NCBI RefSeq assembly: GCF_032335695.1
Contig: NZ_JACTOJ010000002.1
Coordinates: 62,001-126,000 of the forward strand
DNA: 64,000 nt
Source of the DNA: JACTOJ01 sp032335695
GTDB taxonomy: Bacteria > Bacillota > Clostridia > Clostridiales > Clostridiaceae
Reading direction: 5' to 3'
Made by a program: the position numbers and the translations under genes
Shown: in pieces, positions 41,590 through 49,540 of the stretch
How the letters are laid out: each line of letters starts with the position of its first letter
How positions within the stretch are numbered: the stretch's first letter is position 1
The notes under the pieces: generated by a model
Told to the model about the DNA's origin: nothing
The model's input: only the letters and a program-made list of their open reading frames with translations
The model's database searches: none

Positions 41590-42369
41590 TTAGATGTAGT
41601 GTTTTTCCTTTAATTTTCCGATTACATATTCAACTGCTTCTTCAACAGGTTTCTTTACAAGTTCTCCTTGACCCTTAAGCTCTTTAGTCATGGACTTTTT
41701 AACCTTTGTTGGGGAACCAGCAAGACCTAATTTGCTCTTATCTACATCTATATCGTTAGCAGACCATATCTTGATCTCCTTGCTTGCAGATGCAAATATG
41801 TCCCTTGCATTCATGTATCTTGGAGTGTTTAATTCCTTTATAGCTGTAAGAAGAACTGGAGCTTTAACTTCAATTATTTCATAGCCATCTTCCAAAGCTC
41901 TGTTTATCTTAAGTATATCGCCTTCAACCTTAACATCCTGTACATAAGTAACCTGTGGAATATTAAGATGCTCTGCTATTTCTGGTCCAACCTGTGCAGT
42001 ATCTCCGTCTATAGCTTGTCTTCCAGCGAATATTATATCATATTCAAGCTTTCTAAGAGCTCCTGCTATCGCTTCTGAAGTAGCTAATGTATCTGCTCCA
42101 GCGAAAGCTCTGTCTGTGATAAGTATAGCTTCATCAGCTCCCATAGAAAGTGCTTCTCTTAAAGCATTTTGAGCCTGTGGAGGTCCCATGCTTACAAGTG
42201 TTATCTTTCCGCCGAACTGATCCTTTAGTGTTAAAGCAGCTTCTAAAGCATGCTTATCCTCTGGATTTATTATAGAAGGCACTCCTTCTCTTATAAGTGT
42301 TCCTGTCTTTGGATCTATTTTAACTACAGTAGTATCAGGTACTTGCTTTAAACATACAACTATATTCAT
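41590..42369 (-). CDS. etfB: Electron transfer flavoprotein, beta subunit
   Basis: 259 residues. MNIVVCLKQVPDTTVVKIDP and the motif ALREALSMGADEAILITDRA, then AGRQAIDGDTAQVGPEIAEH, are typical EtfB. Bifurcating EtfB proteins carry a second FAD here instead of AMP; the operon context fits that type. It lies 20 bases after bcd. Confidence 0.97.
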   Translation of the reverse strand: MNIVVCLKQVPDTTVVKIDPKTGTLIREGVPSIINPEDKHALEAALTLKDQFGGKITLVSMGPPQAQNALREALSMGADEAILITDRAFAGADTLATSEAIAGALRKLEYDIIFAGRQAIDGDTAQVGPEIAEHLNIPQVTYVQDVKVEGDILKINRALEDGYEIIEVKAPVLLTAIKELNTPRYMNARDIFASASKEIKIWSANDIDVDKSKLGLAGSPTKVKKSMTKELKGQGELVKKPVEEAVEYVIGKLKEKHYI

Positions 42370-42389
42370 TTAATCTTCCTCCTGTTCAA

Positions 42390-43529
42390 TTACTTTAATA
42401 GGTTTCCTGCTATAACCATCTTCTGAACCTGTGAAGTTCCTTCATAGATTTCAGTTATCTTAGCGTCTCTCATCATTCTTTCTACTGGATATTCCTTAGT
42501 GTATCCATATCCACCGAAGATCTGAACAGCCTTAGTAGTTACTTCCATAGCTACATCTGCAGCTACAAGCTTAGCTGTTGCAGCTTCTACTGTGTAAGGA
42601 AGTCCTTGATCCTTGCACCAAGCTGCTTTATATACTAAATATCTTGCTGATTCTATTTTTGCAGACATCTCTGCAACCATCCACTGTAAACCCTGGAATG
42701 CAGATAATGCTCTTCCGAACTGCTTTCTTTCCTTCATGTAAGCTACTGCTTCATCAAGAGCTCCTTCAGCTATTCCTAGAGCCTGAGCTGCTATACCTAT
42801 TCTTCCTCCATCAAGAGTCTTCATAGCTATACCGAAGCCTTTTCCTTCTTGTCCAATTAAGTTTTCCTTTGGTACTATACAGTTTTCCATTACTAATTCA
42901 GTAGTAGAAGATGCTCTAATACCCATCTTGTTTTCAAGCTTTCCTATTGAGAAGCCTGGGAAGCTCTTTTCAACTATGAAAGCTGATATTCCTCTTGTTC
43001 CTTTTGATCTATCTGTCATAGCAAATATTATGAAAGTCTCAGCAACTCCACCATTAGTTATGAAGATTTTTGATCCGTTTAATACATAATGATCTCCATC
43101 AAGCACTGCAGTTGTCTGCTGTCCAGCAGCATCTGTTCCAGCGTTAGGCTCAGTTAAACCAAATGCTCCAAGCTTTTCTCCCTTAGCAAGTTCTGGCAAA
43201 TATTTTTCCTTCTGTGCTGGTGTTCCAAAAGAATCTATTACTGATGCACATAGAGAAACGTGAGCTGAAAGTATAACTCCAGTAGTTCCACAAACCTTTG
43301 ATAATTCTTCTACAGCTAATATATAGGAAAGAACATCTCCGCCAGCTCCACCTAATTCTGTTTTGAATGGTATACCAAACATACCATACTTAGCCATTTT
43401 CTTAGCATTTTCCATTGGGAATTCTTCTGTCTCGTCTATTTCAGCAGCTATTGGCTTTACTTCATTCTGAGCGAAATCTCTTACCATCTGTCTAACTAAT
43501 TCTTGTTCTTTTGATAATGCAAAATTCAT
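42390..43529 (-). CDS. bcd: Butyryl-CoA dehydrogenase (acyl-CoA dehydrogenase)
   Basis: 379 residues. It reduces crotonyl-CoA to butyryl-CoA. The acyl-CoA dehydrogenase signatures GAFGLTEPNAGTDAAGQQTT and QIFGGYGYTKEYPVERMMRD are present, with the catalytic Glu in the final IYEGTSQVQKMVIAGNLL segment. AAGGAGG lies before the ATG. An inverted repeat separates it from crt. Confidence 0.97.
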   Translation of the reverse strand: MNFALSKEQELVRQMVRDFAQNEVKPIAAEIDETEEFPMENAKKMAKYGMFGIPFKTELGGAGGDVLSYILAVEELSKVCGTTGVILSAHVSLCASVIDSFGTPAQKEKYLPELAKGEKLGAFGLTEPNAGTDAAGQQTTAVLDGDHYVLNGSKIFITNGGVAETFIIFAMTDRSKGTRGISAFIVEKSFPGFSIGKLENKMGIRASSTTELVMENCIVPKENLIGQEGKGFGIAMKTLDGGRIGIAAQALGIAEGALDEAVAYMKERKQFGRALSAFQGLQWMVAEMSAKIESARYLVYKAAWCKDQGLPYTVEAATAKLVAADVAMEVTTKAVQIFGGYGYTKEYPVERMMRDAKITEIYEGTSQVQKMVIAGNLLK

Positions 43530-43555
43530 ATAACTTTGACCTCCTTATTATTTAA

Positions 43556-43611
43556 GGAAAATGTGCAATTAGTATATGTATAAAACTTCAATTTAAATTG
43601 CACCTTTTCCT
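43556..43611 (-). promoter_or_regulatory. Intercistronic inverted repeat between crt and bcd
   Basis: GTGCAATT (43563-43570) and AATTGCAC (43596-43603) form the perfect part, extended by AGGAAA against TTTTCCT with a small bulge. There is no T-run. It may adjust the crt/bcd mRNA ratio. Confidence 0.55.
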
Positions 43612-43660
43612 ATTACATAACCATATATAATACAAAGTTTCTGCAACACATATAAATGTA

Positions 43661-44443
43661 TTATCTATTTTTAAAATTCTTTTCTCTCTTTTCTACAAAA
43701 GCAGTCATGCCTTCTTTTTGATCCTCTGTTGAGAAGCATTCCCCAAAGGCTTCAGCTTCATACATAAGAGCTGTATCTATGTCTGTCTGTATTCCTCTAT
43801 TTATAGCAACCTTACTGAACTTAACAGCTAGGGGTGCATTTGCTGCTATAGTCTGTGCCATAGCTTTTGCTTCTTCCATAAGCTTTTCAGGCTCTACTAC
43901 TTTATTTACAAGTCCTATTCTAAGAGCTTCATCTGCTTTTATAACCTTTGCAGTATATATAAGCTCTTTAGCTACGCCTGTTCCAACTAATCTAGCAAGT
44001 CTTTGAGTTCCTCCAAATCCAGGTGTAATTCCAAGACCCACTTCTGGCTGACCAAACTTAGCCTTTTCTGAAGCTATTCTAATATCACAAGCAAGTGAAA
44101 GTTCACAACCACCGCCTAGAGCAAATCCGCCTACTGCAGCTATTACAGGTTTCTCAAGATTTTCTAATCTTCTAAATACTCTGTTTCCTAGTATTGAGAA
44201 TTTTCTTCCTGCTACAGTGTTAAGATCTTTCATTTCAGTGATGTCTGCACCTGCTACAAATGCCTTTTCACCAGCACCAGTTAATATAACTGCGTATATT
44301 TCGTCATCATTTTCTAGTTCAGTTATTACTACATCTAAATCCTTTAAAGTTTCTGAATTTAAGGCATTTAAAGCTTTAGGTCTGTTTATTGTAACAACTG
44401 CTACTTTACCGTCTTTTTCAAGGATAACATTATTCAGTTCCAT
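43661..44443 (-). CDS. crt: 3-hydroxybutyryl-CoA dehydratase (crotonase)
   Basis: 260 residues from the ATG at 44443, nine bases after AGGAGG; the longer frame starts inside that ribosome site. It dehydrates 3-hydroxybutyryl-CoA to crotonyl-CoA. It has MELNNVILEKDGKVAVVTIN, the oxyanion-hole motifs AFVAGADITEM and FALGGGCELSLACD, and the Glu-containing FGQPEVGLGITPGFGGTQRL. First gene of the butyryl-CoA operon, directly behind a Rex site. Confidence 0.97.
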   Translation of the reverse strand: MELNNVILEKDGKVAVVTINRPKALNALNSETLKDLDVVITELENDDEIYAVILTGAGEKAFVAGADITEMKDLNTVAGRKFSILGNRVFRRLENLEKPVIAAVGGFALGGGCELSLACDIRIASEKAKFGQPEVGLGITPGFGGTQRLARLVGTGVAKELIYTAKVIKADEALRIGLVNKVVEPEKLMEEAKAMAQTIAANAPLAVKFSKVAINRGIQTDIDTALMYEAEAFGECFSTEDQKEGMTAFVEKREKNFKNR

Positions 44444-44474
44444 TAGGATGCTCCTCCTCATTTTTTGTGGTATA

Positions 44475-44492
44475 TTGTTAATTATATAACAA
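44475..44492. promoter_or_regulatory. Rex operator before crt
   Basis: TTGTTAATTATATAACAA closely fits the Rex consensus TTGTTAAnnnnTTAACAA. On the minus strand its centre reads TATAAT (44486-44481), so it may cover a -10 box of a crt-proximal promoter. Rex, encoded just upstream, would repress crt-bcd-etfBA-hbd when NADH is low. Confidence 0.85.
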
Positions 44493-44500
44493 TCACATTT

Positions 44501-44525
44501 AAAAATATAGAAGCTTTAAGCTTCT
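44501..44525 (-). terminator. Hairpin after rex (terminator or crt leader hairpin)
   Basis: On the minus strand AGAAGCTT-A-AAGCTTCT is followed by ATATTTTT. It can end the rex transcript, but it also lies downstream of a good promoter (44533-44561), so it may be a leader structure of the crt mRNA. Confidence 0.65.
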
Positions 44526-44532
44526 GTATTTT

Positions 44533-44561
44533 ATTATATACTTTCGCAGACAATATTTCAA
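44533..44561 (-). promoter_or_regulatory. Promoter upstream of crt
   Basis: On the minus strand TTGAAA (44561-44556), 17 bases, TATAAT (44538-44533), about 90 bases before the crt ATG and upstream of both the hairpin and the Rex operator. Confidence 0.65.
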
Positions 44562-44594
44562 TATTATTAACAAAAATATCATGTAAACCTATTA

Positions 44595-45224
44595 TTATTT
44601 TTTTTCGTTAAGCATATATGACAAAGTCATAAGACTCTCGCTGAGATGAACATTTTCAATGACAACATCCTCTGGTGCATTAAGATCCACAGGAGCAAAA
44701 TTCCATATGCCCTTTATGCCGTTATTGACAAGTACATCACAAACCTTTTGGCCATTTATTCTTGGAACGCATATTATTCCAATTTCCACTTCATTTTCTT
44801 TAAGAAAACCTTCTAGATTATCTATATCCTGTATAGCTATATCTCTTATTTTCATACCTATTATTTTAGGGTTAACATCAAAAATTGCATATAGCTTAAA
44901 GCCCATTTTATCAAAATTATAATTTGCTATGGCCTGCCCTATATTACCAGCACCTATAATAATAGTTTTATATTCTCTTGAAAGTCCTAGTATATTATTT
45001 ATTTCTGCATGCAGATCCCTAACATTATAACCATATCCCTGCTGTCCAAAATCTCCGAAGCAATTTAAGTCCTGTCTTATTTGGGAAGCTGTAAATCCTA
45101 TTTTTTCGCTTAAGTCCTTGGATGATATTCTATCTACGTCATTCTTTAACATTTCATTTAGATATCTATAATATTTAGGCAGACGTTTGATTACTGCCAT
45201 AGATATATTTTTTTTCTTATCCAT
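44595..45224 (-). CDS. rex: Redox-sensing transcriptional repressor Rex
   Basis: 209 residues. The N-terminal winged helix (AVIKRLPKYYRYLNEMLKND and FTASQIRQDLNCFGDFGQQG) binds DNA; the C-terminal Rossmann domain has TIIIGAGNIGQAIANYNF and senses NADH/NAD+. The domain-swapping C-terminal helix SLMTLSYMLNEKK is present. It lies directly upstream of the butyryl-CoA operon, which carries a Rex site, an arrangement known in Clostridium. GAGAGGTGG precedes the ATG. Confidence 0.97.
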   Translation of the reverse strand: MDKKKNISMAVIKRLPKYYRYLNEMLKNDVDRISSKDLSEKIGFTASQIRQDLNCFGDFGQQGYGYNVRDLHAEINNILGLSREYKTIIIGAGNIGQAIANYNFDKMGFKLYAIFDVNPKIIGMKIRDIAIQDIDNLEGFLKENEVEIGIICVPRINGQKVCDVLVNNGIKGIWNFAPVDLNAPEDVVIENVHLSESLMTLSYMLNEKK

Positions 45225-45313
45225 TATCCACCTCTCGACTAAAGTATACTATATAATCTATCAACTTGTTTTCATCATAAATTAGCATAGTCACTATTGT
45301 TCTCCACCTTTAA

Positions 45314-45342
45314 ATGATAGTAAACAATAAAAACAATGTCAA
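45314..45342 (-). promoter_or_regulatory. Promoter of rex
   Basis: On the minus strand TTGACA (45342-45337), 17 bases, TATCAT (45319-45314), about 90 bases upstream of rex. The 45225-45563 gap otherwise holds only the AT-rich upstream region of the ABC-F gene. Confidence 0.8.
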
Positions 45343-45563
45343 TGTTTTCTTTAAAAAACATGATTTGAAAACGGTATTTTTAAAATTTATATGATAATTT
45401 CTATTATTTCACCTAATAAATATATTAATGTAGCTTCTGTTAAAAATATAATTCTTCTTAAAGATAAATTTTATTAGGATGATGTTTATTGTAATTTAAA
45501 TAGTAAATATGTTAGTATATTATAGGGTTTTATGACAAGCTACCATGGAGAAGGTGATAATTA

Positions 45564-47480
45564 ATGATAGTAATGAGTTGTAAAAATGTGCAAAAAAGTT
45601 ATGGAATCGATGTTATTTTAGAAGATATAAGCTTCAATATAAATGAAGGTGACAAAGTAGGTTTAATAGGTCCTAACGGGGCGGGAAAATCTACATTATT
45701 TAAGATATTAACAGGTAGTCTTTCTCAGGATGCAGGAAATGTATTTATAGATAGGGACAAAACCCTAGGGTACTTATCACAGCATCTTTCCTTAGAATCA
45801 GGAAACACTATGTATGAGGAAGCCCTTAAGGTTTTTTCAGATTTAATAAATTTAGAAAATAAAATGAATGACTTAGAACAAAAAATGAATGAACCTTATG
45901 ATGCTGCTAAAGAAGATTATCATAATAAGCTTATAAGAGACTATACCACCGCCTGCGAGCTTTTCGAAAAAAGGGGCGGCTATACTTATAAGGGTGAAAT
46001 CAATCGAATTCTTCAAGGCTTAGGCTTTACAGAAAAAGATTTTGATAAAAATATAAATATACTTAGCGGCGGTCAAAAGACAAGAGTAGCCCTGGCGAAA
46101 TTACTCCTAAAAAAGCCAGAAATAATTCTCTTGGATGAACCTACTAACCATTTGGATTTGAATGCTATTGAATGGCTTGAAGATTATTTAAAAAATTATA
46201 AAGGTACTCTTATTGTTATATCTCATGACAGATTTTTCTTAGATTCTGTTACAAATTCCACCTTTGAGGTTATGAGCGGAAAAATAAAGTGTTTTAATGC
46301 CAGCTATACAAAATTTATCGAACTTAAGAAGAAGGATTATGAAGTTCAGCTCAAGGCTTATAATCTTCAGCAGGCTGAAATAAAAAGGCAGGAAGAAATC
46401 ATAGAAAGATTCCGTTCTTTTAATAGAGAAAAAAGTATAAGAGCTGCAGAAAGCAGAGAAAAGGCTCTTGAAAGAATGGATAAAATCGATGCTCCAGAGA
46501 AAGAAGGAAAAGCTGCAAGAATAAGCTTCGATGCTCTTATAAAAAGCGGAAATGATGTTATGCATGTAGAAAATCTTTCAAAGCATTATGGAGAAAAGAT
46601 TCTATTTGAAAGCTTGAATTTAGATATAAAGCGCAGTGATAAAACTGCTCTTATCGGAGAGAATGGAAGAGGAAAAACTACTTTATTTAAAATAATACTG
46701 GAAAAAATAAAAAGTGATTTAGGCTTTGTGAGCCTCGGCAAAAATGTTTTTATAGGATATTATGATCAGGAGCAATCGAATCTTAATGAGGAAAAGACCG
46801 TAATTGATGAAGTATGGGATGACTTTCCTGAGATGACAACCAAGGAGCTTAGAAATGTTTTGGCAGCCTTCCTATTTATCGGTGATGATGTTTTTAAAAA
46901 GATTTCAAATCTTAGCGGAGGAGAAAAATGCAGAATTAATCTTCTCAAGCTTATGCTTGAGAAAAATAATTTTCTTCTGCTGGATGAACCTACAAATCAT
47001 CTGGATATTCCCTCTAGGGAAGCTTTAGAGGATGCCCTGATGGATTATGATGGCACCTTGCTAGTTATTTCACATGATAGATACTTCCTTAACAAGGTGG
47101 TAAACAAGATTTACGAGCTTAATATAGACGGTGCTAAAGAATATCTAGGCAATTATAGCTATTATATGGATAAAAAAAATAATCCTAACCGATTTGAAGG
47201 TATTGGAGAAAATACTTCTGGAATAACAAAAACCAAGCAGCAGGAAGAGAAGAAAAAGAAGAAGCAGCAAGAAAAAGCTGAAAGAGAAATGGCTCAAAAA
47301 TTAAAGAATATAGAAGCTTCAATAGCTAAAAAGGAAGAGGAATTATCAGATTGCAATAATTTACTGTGCCTTGAAGAAATTTACTCTAATCCGGAAAAAA
47401 GCTTAGAGGTAAATGCAAAAATAGCTTCTATTCAAAAAGATATAGAAAGCTTATATGAAGAATGGGAAAATATGCTCTAA
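45564..47480 (+). CDS. ABC-F family ATP-binding protein
   Basis: 638 residues, two ABC domains and no membrane helices. The first has Walker A GLIGPNGAGKSTLFKILTG, signature LSGGQKTRVALAKLLL and Walker B EIILLDEPTNHLDL. The second has ALIGENGRGKTTLFKI, LSGGEKCRINLLKLML and FLLLDEPTNHLDI. Between them lies the charged interdomain linker that reaches into the ribosomal E site in this family (about 240-310), and the C-terminus is a Lys/Glu coiled coil (about 550-635). It most resembles Uup/YdiF-type housekeeping members; antibiotic resistance cannot be inferred. Confidence 0.92.
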   Translation: MIVMSCKNVQKSYGIDVILEDISFNINEGDKVGLIGPNGAGKSTLFKILTGSLSQDAGNVFIDRDKTLGYLSQHLSLESGNTMYEEALKVFSDLINLENKMNDLEQKMNEPYDAAKEDYHNKLIRDYTTACELFEKRGGYTYKGEINRILQGLGFTEKDFDKNINILSGGQKTRVALAKLLLKKPEIILLDEPTNHLDLNAIEWLEDYLKNYKGTLIVISHDRFFLDSVTNSTFEVMSGKIKCFNASYTKFIELKKKDYEVQLKAYNLQQAEIKRQEEIIERFRSFNREKSIRAAESREKALERMDKIDAPEKEGKAARISFDALIKSGNDVMHVENLSKHYGEKILFESLNLDIKRSDKTALIGENGRGKTTLFKIILEKIKSDLGFVSLGKNVFIGYYDQEQSNLNEEKTVIDEVWDDFPEMTTKELRNVLAAFLFIGDDVFKKISNLSGGEKCRINLLKLMLEKNNFLLLDEPTNHLDIPSREALEDALMDYDGTLLVISHDRYFLNKVVNKIYELNIDGAKEYLGNYSYYMDKKNNPNRFEGIGENTSGITKTKQQEEKKKKKQQEKAEREMAQKLKNIEASIAKKEEELSDCNNLLCLEEIYSNPEKSLEVNAKIASIQKDIESLYEEWENML

Positions 47481-47483
47481 AAA

Positions 47484-47530
47484 AAGCAATATACTATTTT
47501 AATAGAATAGTATATTGCTTCCTATTTTTT
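47484..47530. terminator. Bidirectional terminator between ABC-F and EAL-GGDEF genes
   Basis: A perfect 15-bp stem AAGCAATATACTATT (47484-47498) / AATAGTATATTGCTT (47506-47520) with T-runs on both outer sides. Its right half is also the coding end of the EAL-GGDEF gene. Confidence 0.9.
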
Positions 47531-49259
47531 CTTTGCACTTTTTCTTTAACAGACCAAGTTTTTGACTAAGCTCATAGGTGCTTCCAAATTTAAAATCAGT
47601 CAAATTCAAAGCAGCGATGGAGATTGATACTAAGGGGAACACGTCCTCTTCACCTTTTCTGTTGTGGGATATAAAATACCCTCTTTCAACATCTTCTTTA
47701 GAAAAATAATTCTTTATCTTGCTGTCAAAATTGTATATTACATTTTCAAGTATTTCCTCCGCACTATCCTGATTAATGATGGCAACAAAATCATCTCCAC
47801 CCACATGCCCTAAAAAGCCTTGCTCATTGCAGCAGGAAATATTATTTAAAAGTATCTCCGCTGTCATCATTATTACCCTATCTCCATTTTCAAAGCCGTA
47901 TAAATCATTATAGCCTTTAAAATTATCTAAATCAAAATAAACTGCACACAATTTTTCCCTATCCTGTATAGCCTCTTCAAGCTTTGAGTCTATGATTCTA
48001 TTTCCGGGAAGCCCTGTGAGCGGATTGCAGCTTCTAGCCATCTGAACATTTATATCAGTAGTATATTCCAAAAGTTCCTTTATGGTTATGATTCCATAGT
48101 ATTCATCATTTTTACATACGATAATTGAATCATAAATGCTTTTATTATTTCTTTTCAAAGCCTCATTGGAAACCTTTGTTACAGAATCGCTATAATCTAC
48201 AATCATAGGATTAGTCTCCATAAGTAGACTTACATTCCTGTTCATATATATGGCATTACCATAAGTAGTAGATAGTCTTGCATAAAAATTATTTCTCATG
48301 ACGAGACCTTTTACTTTATTTTCATTTACCACGGGAATTCCATGTATCTCCTCATCGTCTCTAAAAAGTGCATCTATAATTTTATTTGATACATCCTGAG
48401 GAACAAAAAAATTATTTTTTACCAGCTTCCCTATGCTGAGCTTAGAAAAATTATCTATAGATCTGCTGTATATTTCATTATTTATTTCTCTTATGCTATT
48501 TACTACTTCTTCATTGATTTCGCTTATTTTATCCTTGGGCCTCTGCAGAAAATACCCCTGCCCGTACTTGACTCCTAACGCTATTACAGTTTTTAATTCC
48601 TCATAGGTTTCTATTCCCTCTGCAATTATATGCATATTTTCAAGCTTAGCAAATTCAACTAATCCAGTTACTAAGGATCTGTTTATTTTCTTATCATTTA
48701 TATTTTTAATAAGTTCTTTATCAATTTTTATGTATTTGGGACAAGTTTCTGCCAGCATTCTTAGCCCTGAATATCCCTCTCCTGTGTCATCCAAAGCTAT
48801 TTTATACCCTTGCATTTTATAGTTTTCAATTATATTTTTAAAAACCTCATAGTCTTCTATGCAGGTTTTCTCTGTTATTTCAAATATTATATTCTCTGGA
48901 TTAAGGTTAAATAGATTTATATACTCCTTTGTAAATCCCTGTCTAAATTTATCATTGTGTATGATCTTAGGATCCACGTTAATAAATAAAAGCTTTGATA
49001 TATTTTCAACTGCTGCCTTTTCCAAGGCCTTTTTTCTGCACAAATACTCTATTTCCCATAACTTATCATATTCATCCGCTGCTTTAAATAAGTTATCAGG
49101 CATTTCTAATAAAGTGTCTTTAGGGCCTCTGCTTAATGCTTCATATCCTATTACCGAGCAATCTTCAAGGCATACTATGGGCTGATATAGGGTTGTAATA
49201 GCTTCTTTCAGTATTATTTCTTCTAATAACTCATAACAAGTTTGTTCCTTTACACACAT
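47499..49259 (-). CDS. EAL-CBS-GGDEF cyclic di-GMP turnover protein
   Basis: About 586 residues from the ATG at 49259, seven bases after GGAGG; an upstream in-frame ATG (49322) has no ribosome site. The EAL domain (about 20-260) keeps GYEALSR, FINVDP, FEITEKT, ALDDTGEGYSGL, KIDKELI, IAEGIET and GQGYFLQRP, so phosphodiesterase residues look complete. A CBS pair (about 270-395) follows. The GGDEF domain (about 400-580) has YFDLDNFKGYNDLYGFENGD and the active loop GGDDF near 487, without an RxxD inhibitory site. It may make or degrade c-di-GMP depending on the ligand of the CBS domains. No membrane helix: cytoplasmic. Confidence 0.92.
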   Translation of the reverse strand: MCVKEQTCYELLEEIILKEAITTLYQPIVCLEDCSVIGYEALSRGPKDTLLEMPDNLFKAADEYDKLWEIEYLCRKKALEKAAVENISKLLFINVDPKIIHNDKFRQGFTKEYINLFNLNPENIIFEITEKTCIEDYEVFKNIIENYKMQGYKIALDDTGEGYSGLRMLAETCPKYIKIDKELIKNINDKKINRSLVTGLVEFAKLENMHIIAEGIETYEELKTVIALGVKYGQGYFLQRPKDKISEINEEVVNSIREINNEIYSRSIDNFSKLSIGKLVKNNFFVPQDVSNKIIDALFRDDEEIHGIPVVNENKVKGLVMRNNFYARLSTTYGNAIYMNRNVSLLMETNPMIVDYSDSVTKVSNEALKRNNKSIYDSIIVCKNDEYYGIITIKELLEYTTDINVQMARSCNPLTGLPGNRIIDSKLEEAIQDREKLCAVYFDLDNFKGYNDLYGFENGDRVIMMTAEILLNNISCCNEQGFLGHVGGDDFVAIINQDSAEEILENVIYNFDSKIKNYFSKEDVERGYFISHNRKGEEDVFPLVSISIAALNLTDFKFGSTYELSQKLGLLKKKCKEKIGSNILFY

Positions 49260-49427
49260 ATAGCATCCTCCGTCTGCAAACTTACGTGCATCCATTATAA
49301 ATTGCATTGTTACTGACTTCATATTTTATGCATAAACTATTTAACTATATATTACTAAAATTTTATAAATTGAATGTTATATTTTCGTTTAGAAATGTTA
49401 AATTTCTTGTAATTGCAGGCGCACAAT

Positions 49428-49456
49428 AAAAAAATCTGCAATTACCTGCAGATTTT
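49428..49456 (-). terminator. Intrinsic terminator of the HtrA gene
   Basis: AAAATCTGCA (49431-49440) and TGCAGATTTT (49447-49456) with a 6-base loop, followed on the minus strand by a T-run, 85 bases after the stop. Confidence 0.8.
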
Positions 49457-49478
49457 CTTATCTTATATTTAGGTTCTA

Positions 49479-49514
49479 TTTTAAATCAGTGTTGATTTTT
49501 ACACTGATTTAAAA
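49479..49514. repeat. Perfect 14-bp inverted repeat downstream of the HtrA gene
   Basis: TTTTAAATCAGTGT (49479-49492) and ACACTGATTTAAAA (49501-49514). Read on the minus strand, the left arm and flank (CACTGATTTAAAATAGAACC) closely match CACTGATTTAAAACAGAGCC at 59451-59470, suggesting a dispersed element rather than only a hairpin. Confidence 0.5.
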
Positions 49515-49540
49515 CATTCCTTTAGTAGGTTAGGCTATAT

